Origin: Flavobacterium johnsoniae UW101
GTDB taxonomy: Bacteria > Bacteroidota > Bacteroidia > Flavobacteriales > Flavobacteriaceae
NCBI RefSeq assembly: GCF_000016645.1
Contig: NC_009441.1
Span: 1,488,001-1,552,000 of the forward strand
Length of the DNA: 64,000 nucleotides
Direction: 5' to 3'
Positions 44,976-53,090 of this stretch are shown one piece after another; the first letter of the stretch is position 1; each line of letters begins with the position of its first letter. Under the pieces are notes generated by a model. That model saw only the letters and a list, made by a program, of their open reading frames with translations. It ran no database searches and was not told where the DNA came from. Position numbers and translations under genes: made by a program.

Positions 44976-45208
44976 GTTTAAACACCCTTTCGAAAGAAAC
45001 CGAAATGCGTTTAGCTGAATTTTTCAATCAGGCGACAGATCCTAAAAGTTTCGCAAAAACAATTCGCAGAATAAATTATCTTCTCGCCATGTCTCTAATG
45101 CGAGAATGCGAAACCCTGCAAATTGATCCAAAGTCAGTTGAACAAGGTTATTTCTGGTTGAACGAACTAGCCGAGATTTTAAATCCTTATTTTGAGGTTG
45201 AAGATTAA
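44972..45208 (+). CDS. Small conserved-looking protein of unknown function
   Basis: The protein has 78 residues from ATG 44972. It is helical and charged (LSKETEMRLAEFFNQAT, AKTIRRINYLLAMSLMREC, EQGYFWLNELAEILNPY). No family recognised. An in-frame ATG at 44852 would add 40 residues that are Arg-, Trp- and Leu-rich and unlike the rest; because that ATG lies in the left copy of the 17-bp repeat, I treat the extra part as an insertion and prefer the second ATG. Both starts have identical upstream sequence, so both may be used. Confidence 0.6.
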   Translation: MSLNTLSKETEMRLAEFFNQATDPKSFAKTIRRINYLLAMSLMRECETLQIDPKSVEQGYFWLNELAEILNPYFEVED

Positions 45209-45216
45209 TAAAATGC

Positions 45217-45246
45217 AAAAAGCCACTAGTGAAGTGGCTTTTTTTA
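45217..45246 (+). terminator. Terminator after the small gene
   Basis: AAAAAGCCACT, loop AGTGA region, AGTGGCTTTTTTT. Confidence 0.88.
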
Positions 45247-45264
45247 TTTTAATTGGATTAGTTT

Positions 45265-45506
45265 GTCATTCCGAGGAACGAAGGAATCGCAATAGGATTT
45301 CCACATAGAAAATCTCCAATCTTTGTCGATTTTGCAACGAAGATTTCTCCTTCGTCGAAATGACAAGATTGTGTATAAAAACAATAATTGAATTGAGTTT
45401 AGTTTGTCATTTCGACGAAGGAGAAATCTTCGCAAGTAACTCCGCAATCATAAGTTGTTAATCATTGTCTATTTTCTAGTGTGATTCCTTCGTTCCTCGG
45501 AATGAC
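45265..45506. repeat. Nested inverted repeats, family D (GTCATTCCGAGGAACG)
   Basis: Outer arms 45265-45288 and 45483-45506 are a perfect 24-bp inverted repeat; inner arms 45338-45366 and 45404-45432 (GATTTCTCCTTCGTCGAAAT core) are a perfect 29-bp one. A single-arm copy of the inner type lies at about 57037-57080. The stretch between the small gene and the AsmA gene contains no gene. Confidence 0.93.
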
Positions 45507-45527
45507 ATACTGTGGCGATAATGTTGT

Positions 45528-47990
45528 TTACTTATCTTTCTTTCCCCACTTAATTTTCATTTTCCCTTCATCATCAACAGCCAATAAGTGCAGTACAATA
45601 CCACGTTCGCGCACGGCATCGCGTTCGGCTTTGCTGGCTAGTTTGGCGTCGTTTTTAGAATTTCTTAGAGGGATTGTCAGGGCGAGATTGGTGCCTCGGC
45701 CAAAAGAATAAATTCCGTCAACATCAATATTTAGAACGCTGGAACTTATGGTTAAATTATTTACGTCTATTTGTTCACCGCGCATATTTAAATGACCAGA
45801 CAAATCACTGAAAGTAATATTATTGACATCACGAAACGGAAAAGCAAATTTGCCCACTTTTACAATAGGTTCAAAGTTGAGCAATGCGCCTTGATTAACT
45901 TTAAAATCGAGCTTTCCGTGCATGGAGTTGGTAATTAATTCGCCTTGACTGTTTATAAAACCGCTTACGTTTGCGGTGCTGGTTAATTTTCCTTTTATGT
46001 TATTCGGATTAAAAGAAGTGATTCCGAAGTTGTTGAACGATCTTAAAAAGCTCGCAATATCAACTCGGTTTACCTGCGCGTTTGAGCTAAAAGCGTAGTT
46101 TTTTCCGCTTGGCAAAACTTCGCTGTTAAAAGTAATATTTCCGCCAGAAGTTTGGAGTGAACCATTTTTTATAACCAATTTAGAATTCAGCATTGAGATT
46201 GTTGCTTTGGTATTGGTAGCGGTAAGTTTATTATAATTGATTTTATCTGCTTTAATGTCTATTACCACAACACAATTTTCGATTACGTTTCGCAAATGGC
46301 TGGAAATCGTAGTTCTTTTATTGTTTTTAATTGCTGCTTTCTTTTTTTGTGAAGAAGCCAAAACGCCCAGAAATTGTTTAAGATCGATATTCGGGCAATA
46401 AATATTCCAGTTTACGACCATTTTTTCGGGTGCGTCGTAATAGAGGTTTAGGAAATTATCGATTTTTCCGTCTATAAAAATGGTATTCTTTTTATGTTTG
46501 TAGGCAATTTGTTTGATGATTAAGGCTTTTTCGGTAAAATTGAGGTGAATATTGGTTTTTACAGCCTGAATATTTTTTGGGATATAATGAAACGAAGCGT
46601 CATCAATGTCAATATTTCCTATAAATCTTGGTTTAGTAATGTACAAATCGACAATGTCAAACTGAAATTTCAAATTGGCCTTGGCGTGGCCATCTTCAAA
46701 ATGAATCCACTTTTCGTTGCTTACCTGGTTGAGTCTTTCGATATCAAAATCAGAACTTACGTTTCCGGTTGCAATTGGTTTTTCGAGATTGCTGATTACA
46801 ACTTGCGGAATGGTAAGCGGAATGTTTTCGTATTCTCCTGAAAATCGGGTTAAAATTACAGCCGAATTTGGATCATTAAATCCGTCTTTTGGTTTGAAAT
46901 TATTGGTAAAAATTCCTCTGAAATTACATTTGTCAATTTGCCCGTCGGGAATCGTAAGTTCGTTGTTTTTGGCTACGGCCTGAACCACAATTTTAGGATC
47001 GTCATGAACGTTTAAATCGCCTTTTAGATCGCAGTTTACATCGATTGGTTTCTTTAAATCAAACCGATTCAGTTTTGAGCTGATATTTCCAGACAATAAA
47101 TTAGAAGCGTTACTCCATAAAATACGCGTATTAATATTGATTCCGAAAAGGGAATTGGTTTTGCCAATATTGAAATACGCCGCGATATCAAAAGAGTCAG
47201 AACCAATTTTTAGGTTTTTAGTCGAAACATCAATTTTTTGTTTGTCGGCATGGTACGTAACAGAAAGTGTTCCTTTGAGTTCTTTTTCTTTGGCGAAACT
47301 TCCGTGAACGGTATTAAAAGCCAGACTTTTAATTTGGGTGTAGAGAAACAAATCAGTATTCCAGTTGTCTCCGTCGTAATCTACTTTTGATTTTAAACTG
47401 TGAACATCAAAATCAAATAATTTATTTCCCAATTGATTATCTATAATAACATGCACATCGCTCAGGTCGATTTCGTCAATTGTAGTTTCGGGTTTTGATT
47501 TGCTTTCGGGTGTTTTTTTCTTTTTCGGTTTAAAAATATCCGAGTTTGTGTAGCCGTCTTTGGTTTTGTAAATGTAAATATCGGCGTCATTAATCAGGAT
47601 TTTATGAATGTTGACTTCTTTTTGTAATAAACTCCAAACATTTAAACGCGCTTCGATTTCCTGTGCTTTCAGTAAAGTATGATGATGTGTATTCCATTTG
47701 TTGTCTTTGAGCTCGACATCTTTTAAAGCCAATGTGAAATTTGGGAAACCTGTTAAAAACTTATAGTGAAAATCGCCAATATGGAACTTTCCATTTATGT
47801 TTTCGTTGATTTTGGTATTGATCTTGGCGATAATTTCGGTTTTGTTTTGATTGAAGTAAATCGATAATCCTCCGCAAGCCAATAAAAGCAGTCCAATAAG
47901 GACCAAAATAAAAATACCAAAACGTTTGGCGTATTTTTTAAAATGAACCGATTGGAAATAGTTTTTTATTTTGAGTAAAGTTTCCTTCAT
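45528..47990 (-). CDS. AsmA-family envelope protein
   Basis: The protein has 820 residues. One N-terminal membrane anchor (about 25-47, IFILVLIGLLLLACGGLSIYF) is followed by a long periplasmic beta-rich part beginning with the AsmA/Mdm31-like NINGKFHIGDFHYKFLTGFPNFTLALKDVEL and ending with an AsmA_2-type C-terminal domain (GKLDFKVNQGALLNFEP). Relatives shape outer-membrane composition, possibly as lipid-transfer bridges. It is monocistronic by appearance. Confidence 0.9.
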   Translation of the reverse strand: MKETLLKIKNYFQSVHFKKYAKRFGIFILVLIGLLLLACGGLSIYFNQNKTEIIAKINTKINENINGKFHIGDFHYKFLTGFPNFTLALKDVELKDNKWNTHHHTLLKAQEIEARLNVWSLLQKEVNIHKILINDADIYIYKTKDGYTNSDIFKPKKKKTPESKSKPETTIDEIDLSDVHVIIDNQLGNKLFDFDVHSLKSKVDYDGDNWNTDLFLYTQIKSLAFNTVHGSFAKEKELKGTLSVTYHADKQKIDVSTKNLKIGSDSFDIAAYFNIGKTNSLFGININTRILWSNASNLLSGNISSKLNRFDLKKPIDVNCDLKGDLNVHDDPKIVVQAVAKNNELTIPDGQIDKCNFRGIFTNNFKPKDGFNDPNSAVILTRFSGEYENIPLTIPQVVISNLEKPIATGNVSSDFDIERLNQVSNEKWIHFEDGHAKANLKFQFDIVDLYITKPRFIGNIDIDDASFHYIPKNIQAVKTNIHLNFTEKALIIKQIAYKHKKNTIFIDGKIDNFLNLYYDAPEKMVVNWNIYCPNIDLKQFLGVLASSQKKKAAIKNNKRTTISSHLRNVIENCVVVIDIKADKINYNKLTATNTKATISMLNSKLVIKNGSLQTSGGNITFNSEVLPSGKNYAFSSNAQVNRVDIASFLRSFNNFGITSFNPNNIKGKLTSTANVSGFINSQGELITNSMHGKLDFKVNQGALLNFEPIVKVGKFAFPFRDVNNITFSDLSGHLNMRGEQIDVNNLTISSSVLNIDVDGIYSFGRGTNLALTIPLRNSKNDAKLASKAERDAVRERGIVLHLLAVDDEGKMKIKWGKKDK

Positions 47991-48152
47991 TGTTGTGGAT
48001 TTTCGGGATCATTAAAGATAAGAATAAAAAACGAATATGTTTACCTGTAGGTTATGGCTTGTAAATAAAGCACATGGAAATGTTATAACTATTGACGATG
48101 CATTTATAACCAAAACTAATTTGTGAATGGTGTATGATTTGTTTTTAATTTT

Positions 48153-48160
48153 TAACTTTG
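48153..48160 (+). promoter_or_regulatory. -7 box of the thioredoxin gene
   Basis: TAACTTTG, leaving a leader of about 65-70 bases; the -33 element is not clear. Confidence 0.5.
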
Positions 48161-48233
48161 TACCTCAGTTCTGAAAGTTTTTAAAAAGTCTCCCCGAGAT
48201 AAGAGCTGAAGATAACTTTAAAGAAAAATAATT

Positions 48234-48551
48234 ATGGCATTAGCAATAACAGATGCTACTTTTGACGAAGTAGTTTTAAAATCAGATAAACCAGTAATGG
48301 TGGATTTTTGGGCAGCATGGTGCGGTCCTTGTAGAATGGTTGGTCCAATCATTGACCAATTAAGCGATGAATATGCAGGAAAAGTTGTGGTTGGTAAAGT
48401 TGATGTAGATGCTAACCAGGAATTTGCTGCTAAATATGGTGTGCGTAACATACCAACCGTTTTGGTGTTTCATAACGGTGAAGTAGTAGGAAAACAAGTT
48501 GGAGTTGCTCCAAAACAAACCTACGCTGACAGCTTAGACGCTTTGTTGTAA
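48234..48551 (+). CDS. trxA: Thioredoxin
   Basis: The protein has 105 residues. The WCGPC active site (Cys30, Cys33), DFWAAW before it and the cis-proline loop NIPTVLVF later are all present. It is a cytosolic disulfide reductase reduced by thioredoxin reductase. No signal peptide, so it is not a periplasmic DsbE-type form. Confidence 0.97.
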   Translation: MALAITDATFDEVVLKSDKPVMVDFWAAWCGPCRMVGPIIDQLSDEYAGKVVVGKVDVDANQEFAAKYGVRNIPTVLVFHNGEVVGKQVGVAPKQTYADSLDALL

Positions 48552-48572
48552 TCGTAAGATTATGATTTATAT

Positions 48573-48603
48573 AAAAAAGGCCTGATATATTCAGGCCTTT
48601 TTT
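48573..48603 (+). terminator. Terminator after trxA
   Basis: AAAAAAGGCCTGA, loop TATAT, TCAGGCCTTTTTT: perfect 13-bp stem. Confidence 0.92.
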
Positions 48604-48616
48604 ATTGGAGGATATA

Positions 48617-48764
48617 TTTTAAACACATAGAGACATAGCTTTTTGTAAATTCAATACAATAAAAGACATTTCATTTTATTTAAACAAACATAGCTATATG
48701 TGTATTAAAAACAAGTGAAACGCCTTTATACACAAAGAAAAGCTATGTCTCTATGTGTTTAAAA
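48617..48764. repeat. Intergenic inverted repeat, family A, copy running into a gene
   Basis: Arms 48617-48640 and 48741-48764 are a perfect 24-bp inverted repeat. The right arm covers the final codons and stop of the TPR histidine kinase gene. Interior words (GACATTTCATTT, CATAGCTATATGTGT, AGTGAAACGCCTTT) resemble those of the other family A copies. Confidence 0.92.
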
Positions 48765-50833
48765 ACAATAGTAAATGTTGTTCCTAAATCTGGTTTTGAA
48801 GAGACTTCGATTTTACAATTGATTGCTGTTGCGAGATCACGTATAAGATGTAATCCTAATCCGGTTTTAATTCCGATAACCTCTGAATCGTCGTAAAGGG
48901 CTTTGAATTTTTCCTGATTTCCACCTGAACCGTTATCGGTTATAGAAAGCAATGTTTGGTTGTCTGCCTGCTGGGCTTTCCAGATTATTTTTGGATTTTC
49001 TCTTTTTTCGAGTGCTTTTATGGCATTTCCCGTTAAGTTTCTGATGATGGTTTTTAGATAATTTTCATCTGTATGTAAAATGAGATTTTCGGGGTTCTCA
49101 AATGAAATTGAGATGTTCTCATTACTCGAAAAATGTTTCTGCGTATCTGAAAATATAGATTCTACAGGAATTTCTTTAAAACGAGGTTTGAAGTTTTCCA
49201 TCTGTCCTTTGCTCCAAAGCAGAATATCTTCCATGGAGGATAATAAATTCTCTGCTCCCGAAATAATTTTAGTCTGCATTCTCGCCGCGGTTTCTTCATC
49301 TAACAATTCAGGATTTTCTTTTTGGAGATGTAAAAAGTGAATCAGATTTGAAATAGGACTTCTTAAATCATGATTTAAAATACTGAAAAACCTTGCTTTG
49401 ATTTTATTGGCTTCGTCCAGTTCCTGATTTAAAACCTGTAATTTCTGATTGGTTTTTTTTCTGTTTTGATTTTGCCTGAACAGCAATAATCCGATAATAC
49501 CAACCAGTGCAAGTCCTGAAATTAAATAAATACGCTGCTTTTTAGCTTCTGCAATCTGAATGTTTTTGATTGTATTTTCGCTCGCAAGATTCTTGATTTT
49601 CTGTTGTTTCGTTTTATTCTGATAACGGGCTTCGGCATTCGCAATATTTTGTTTCGCCGATTCGTTCAGTATTTCGTCGTTGTATTTGCTGTAAATTTCG
49701 TTATATCGAAATGCCTCTTTCCAAAGACCAAGAGCAGCATAACTTTCAGATAGCTGTTTGTTAATGTTTACAAATGATTCTTTATCATAATTGAGTGCGT
49801 TTACAGATGCTTTTTTAAGTGTTTCAATAGCATTTTTATACTCTCCTTTTTCATATAAAACCTTTCCCATTATAGCGTTAGCTTCCATTAAAATCTCTTC
49901 ATCTGTTGATTTTTGTCCAAATGAAACCGCTTTTTTAGCATAATCATAAGCTGTATTTATCTGACCTTGGCCTGCATAAAATTTAGACATACTTTGATTG
50001 GCAAAACTCAAATTAAGAAACAAAGAATCTTTGGCAGTAGGGTAAGAATAAACTAAGGCGTAATACTTTTTTATACTGTCTGGTTTTTTCTGCGCTGCAA
50101 AACACTGCATATAATAGTTACATGAAAAAGCGCTTACATAAGGAGATGTTTTTATATAAGGTCTTGCTTCATTTAAGTACTCAATTGCTTTATCAAATTG
50201 TTTCATTTTGATGTAAGCACTCGCAATCTGACAATAAGAAACACCAATATTTTCGGTATTTGCGATGCTTCTTTCAAGTTGTTTTTTATAATTGATCGCT
50301 TTTAATTGATAATTAATAAAATTCTCATATTGAGCATAATCAAGGTAATATTCACCTAAACTTCCGTTAAGAACAGCCTGAGTATAAATATTTTTTGTAG
50401 TATCAAGAACTTGTTTTATATAAACAATTAAGTCTTTTCTTTTTAAAGTATCATTCAGCGAATAATAAATATAATTAAGCCTCATTAAAGCCGAAGTTTC
50501 ATTTTGAAGATGATGTGCTTTACGGGCATATTTTAAAGATTCTTCATAATTAACCAAGGCTTTTTGATATTGATTATTGCTGAATTCATAAGCAGTACCT
50601 ATATAAAGATAAAATCTGCTTGTATAAACGGGATGATTTTTAGATAATATTATTCCTTTTTGAGAGGCAGCGATGAGTTTTGGATAATCTTCTAAATCTA
50701 AAAATTCTTCAGTGTATTTGAGCCAGGCTTTTAGTTTTTCGTTTCTGGTTTTAAGTCTTGCTAAATTTGGTTCCTGCTGTGCAAAAACAGAAATACTGAT
50801 AAAAAACAAAAACACAAATCCGGCTTTTTTCAT
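48743..50833 (-). CDS. TPR-containing membrane sensor histidine kinase
   Basis: The protein has 696 residues. Signal peptide MKKAGFVFLFFISISVFAQ, then about 400 residues of tetratricopeptide-like repeats in the periplasm (YLYIGTAYEFSNNQYQKALVNYEES; ISEQL-type helices), a coiled coil, one membrane helix (about 435-455), and a kinase domain with His488 in ILNHDLRSP, an N box NLTGNAIKALEKR and GLGLHLIRDLA. The last residues FKHIET and the stop are encoded by a repeat arm. It starts directly after the LytTR regulator stop. Confidence 0.92.
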   Translation of the reverse strand: MKKAGFVFLFFISISVFAQQEPNLARLKTRNEKLKAWLKYTEEFLDLEDYPKLIAASQKGIILSKNHPVYTSRFYLYIGTAYEFSNNQYQKALVNYEESLKYARKAHHLQNETSALMRLNYIYYSLNDTLKRKDLIVYIKQVLDTTKNIYTQAVLNGSLGEYYLDYAQYENFINYQLKAINYKKQLERSIANTENIGVSYCQIASAYIKMKQFDKAIEYLNEARPYIKTSPYVSAFSCNYYMQCFAAQKKPDSIKKYYALVYSYPTAKDSLFLNLSFANQSMSKFYAGQGQINTAYDYAKKAVSFGQKSTDEEILMEANAIMGKVLYEKGEYKNAIETLKKASVNALNYDKESFVNINKQLSESYAALGLWKEAFRYNEIYSKYNDEILNESAKQNIANAEARYQNKTKQQKIKNLASENTIKNIQIAEAKKQRIYLISGLALVGIIGLLLFRQNQNRKKTNQKLQVLNQELDEANKIKARFFSILNHDLRSPISNLIHFLHLQKENPELLDEETAARMQTKIISGAENLLSSMEDILLWSKGQMENFKPRFKEIPVESIFSDTQKHFSSNENISISFENPENLILHTDENYLKTIIRNLTGNAIKALEKRENPKIIWKAQQADNQTLLSITDNGSGGNQEKFKALYDDSEVIGIKTGLGLHLIRDLATAINCKIEVSSKPDLGTTFTIVFKHIET

Positions 50834-51538
50834 CTAAATCAGGTTTAGGTTTTCTTTATAACTTCTGCCAACCGGAATTGTAATATTATTGTTTAAAATG
50901 ATTTCTGTCGAATTCATTTTTTGAATAAACTGCTTTTGAACGGCATAACTTCTATGAATTCGTATAAAAGATTGGAAATGATCTTCTTTTAAAAGATTAC
51001 CAATACTTGATAGAACACAATGTCTTTTTTTATCGGTAATAATCAAAGTATAGTCCTTTAAAGCTTCGAGATATAAGATCTCGTGAAGTTTAACTTTGGT
51101 CTGGTCGTGGCCTTCTTTTATATAAATCGTATCACCGCCAATGCTGGCTTCAAAGAGAGAAGCTTTTAACCGAATTTCCATAAACTCTTCAATTCGGTTT
51201 ACAGTTTGGGCGAAACGTTCCAGTTTTAATGGTTTTACAATAAAATCAAGCGTTTCTATCTGAAAACTTTCAACCGCATGTTCGGGATGCGCGGTAATAA
51301 AAATACAAACCGGAATTTCCATTGCTTGTTTTCTGAATTCAATACCGTTTAATTCTGGCATATCAATATCCAGAAACAAAATATCAACTTTTTGTTTTTC
51401 TATAAAAGGAAGTGCTTCTTCGGCAGAATCAAAAACACCTAAAATATCCAGAATCGGGAATTTTTTTGCAAAAGACAATACAGTCAGCCTGTCGATTTCG
51501 TCGTCATCAATAATAATACAAGTGTATTTTTTCATCAT
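50834..51538 (-). CDS. LytTR-type response regulator
   Basis: The protein has 234 residues. Receiver domain with DDD near residues 11-13 and acceptor Asp in ILFLDIDMPELNG (about 57), then a LytTR DNA-binding domain (IYIKEGHDQTKVKLHEILYLEA, SSIGNLLKE, FIRIHRSYAVQ). It is followed with no gap by the TPR kinase gene. Pairing of a LytTR regulator with a TPR-HisKA kinase is a Bacteroidetes pattern. A second ATG three bases on is equally possible as start. Confidence 0.94.
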   Translation of the reverse strand: MMKKYTCIIIDDDEIDRLTVLSFAKKFPILDILGVFDSAEEALPFIEKQKVDILFLDIDMPELNGIEFRKQAMEIPVCIFITAHPEHAVESFQIETLDFIVKPLKLERFAQTVNRIEEFMEIRLKASLFEASIGGDTIYIKEGHDQTKVKLHEILYLEALKDYTLIITDKKRHCVLSSIGNLLKEDHFQSFIRIHRSYAVQKQFIQKMNSTEIILNNNITIPVGRSYKENLNLI

Positions 51539-51559
51539 CCAAACTTAAATTATGTCGTC

Positions 51560-51587
51560 TGTCTATTTAAAGTGTTGTTTGTCTATT
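51560..51587. promoter_or_regulatory. Direct repeat that may bind the LytTR regulator
   Basis: TGTCTATT occurs at 51560-51567 and 51580-51587, 20 bp apart (two helical turns), just upstream of the regulator gene and in the shared gap with the lipoprotein genes. LytTR proteins bind paired direct repeats at similar spacing. The exact consensus for this subgroup is unknown to me. Confidence 0.35.
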
Positions 51588-51740
51588 GGCTGTTTTTACC
51601 GCGGTTTTATTGGCGCAAATTTGTCTTGTAATTAATTCATGAGCTGAATATAACTATCCCTGACAGCCTTTTGATTTTTACAAAAATAATGTTATTGAAT
51701 TAAATATGAATCATTTGACAATTTAAAAACCAAAATTATT

Positions 51741-52304
51741 ATGAAATTTTCAAAAACCATTCTTACAATTTTATTTGTTGCAATTTCTACAATTTCATGC
51801 AGCAGCGATGACGGAACAGACGGTGTTAATGGAGTAGATGGTGCCGTTGGACCAGCAGGTCCGGCAGGTCCAACTGGAGCAACAGGATCAGCAAATGTTA
51901 TTTACAGTGCATGGATAACAGCTCCTGCGGCAGCTGCAGAAACAATTGATGGGACTTCAGGATTGTCTACGACTATTAATGCTCCGGAGTTATCAGCAGA
52001 CATCGTATCTAAAGGAACGGTATTGGTCTATATGTCTTTTGGAGGAGGTGTTTACACATTGCCTTATACATCAACAGCCGGAGGATATATTAATACAATT
52101 ACTGCCATTGCAAGTGTACAAAAAATTAAACTTTTTAGGTTTAAACATGCTGCAGACGGCACTACGGTAAATCTTCCAACAACACTTAGCTGGCGTTATA
52201 TTTTAATTCCCGGCGGAGTTGCCGCAACAGCAAAAGCGGCAAAATTAGATTATTCTAAAATGAGCTACGAAGAAGTTTGCGCACGTTTAAACATTCAGCC
52301 ATAA
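51741..52304 (+). CDS. Lipoprotein with short collagen-like segment
   Basis: The protein has 187 residues. Lipobox STISC, lipidated Cys near residue 20, followed by SSDD, which in this phylum can signal surface export. Then about nine Gly-x-y triplets (GTDGVNGVDGAVGPAGPAGP and on, about residues 25-50) and a C-terminal domain with no recognised family. It is divergent from the LytTR/kinase pair and 65 bp before another lipoprotein gene, with which it probably forms an operon. Confidence 0.85.
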   Translation: MKFSKTILTILFVAISTISCSSDDGTDGVNGVDGAVGPAGPAGPTGATGSANVIYSAWITAPAAAAETIDGTSGLSTTINAPELSADIVSKGTVLVYMSFGGGVYTLPYTSTAGGYINTITAIASVQKIKLFRFKHAADGTTVNLPTTLSWRYILIPGGVAATAKAAKLDYSKMSYEEVCARLNIQP

Positions 52305-52369
52305 TTTCTGAAAAGCAAATAATAACCCATTTATCCAACTAATAAGAACTAATCAAAAAATAAATTATT

Positions 52370-52954
52370 ATGAAAACTTTAAAAATACTTTTTACCATAT
52401 TATCTGCGGCGATTTTTACTGTTTCGTGCAGCAGTGACGACGATAAAGACAATACACCAAAATTTGAGACAGAAAATCCACTGGCGGTTTATTATACTCA
52501 AACAGGATTTACAACCGTAACCAATTTTGTAAACTCTGGAGATTATGAATTTGGGCTGGTTTTTACACCAACTGTAAAAGGGAATATAAAGGCAGTCACT
52601 TTAAAATTGCCTGCAGTGAATTCGGCAGTGCGTGTAACGATCTGGGACTATACAACAAAAGCAGTGCTTCGTTCTGAGACTATAAATGCTGCATCTGCAG
52701 ATGTTGAGGTGAAAAAAGAAATAAGCGTTTTAGCTCTTGAAAAAGACAAAAAATATTTGATAAGCATGAATTCTAATGACTGGTACAAAAAGAATAAAGC
52801 AGATCTTAGTAATGTTACTTATCCAATCGTTGCCGGACACATTACGTTTAATGAATACAGATGGATAAGCGGAACTTCACAAACTTTCCCAACCAATGTT
52901 TCAGCTAATTACAATGCAGGAGATTTAAGTTTTGATTTTCAACAAACTGAATAA
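52370..52954 (+). CDS. Lipoprotein with DUF4082-like domain
   Basis: The protein has 194 residues. Lipobox FTVSC followed by SSDDDKD, as in its neighbour. The rest (NSGDYEFGLVFTPTVKGNIKAVTLKLP, VRVTIWDYTTKAVLRSETI, KKYLISMNSNDWY) is a beta-sandwich pattern like DUF4082, often attached to carbohydrate-binding proteins. Function unknown. Confidence 0.8.
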   Translation: MKTLKILFTILSAAIFTVSCSSDDDKDNTPKFETENPLAVYYTQTGFTTVTNFVNSGDYEFGLVFTPTVKGNIKAVTLKLPAVNSAVRVTIWDYTTKAVLRSETINAASADVEVKKEISVLALEKDKKYLISMNSNDWYKKNKADLSNVTYPIVAGHITFNEYRWISGTSQTFPTNVSANYNAGDLSFDFQQTE

Positions 52955-52990
52955 TTTTATTTTTGGATAGCTTTGAATTAGTAAGTTTGG

Positions 52991-53023
52991 AAAAAGGTTT
53001 GGCAGCTGCCAAACCTTTTTTTA
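52991..53023 (+). terminator. Terminator after the lipoprotein pair
   Basis: AAAAAGGTTTGGCAG and CTGCCAAACCTTTTT are perfectly complementary with no unpaired loop bases in sequence, followed by more T. Confidence 0.92.
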
Positions 53024-53090
53024 TTGTGTATGACTTTTTTTTAAACGCTTGATTTTTGCTATTTTTAACCCATCTTATATTCCTTTAAAA

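Noticed and set aside
45244..45711. Frames in the family D repeat and the end of the AsmA gene
   Set aside because: Composed of repeat arms or antisense to AsmA; no protein-like composition.
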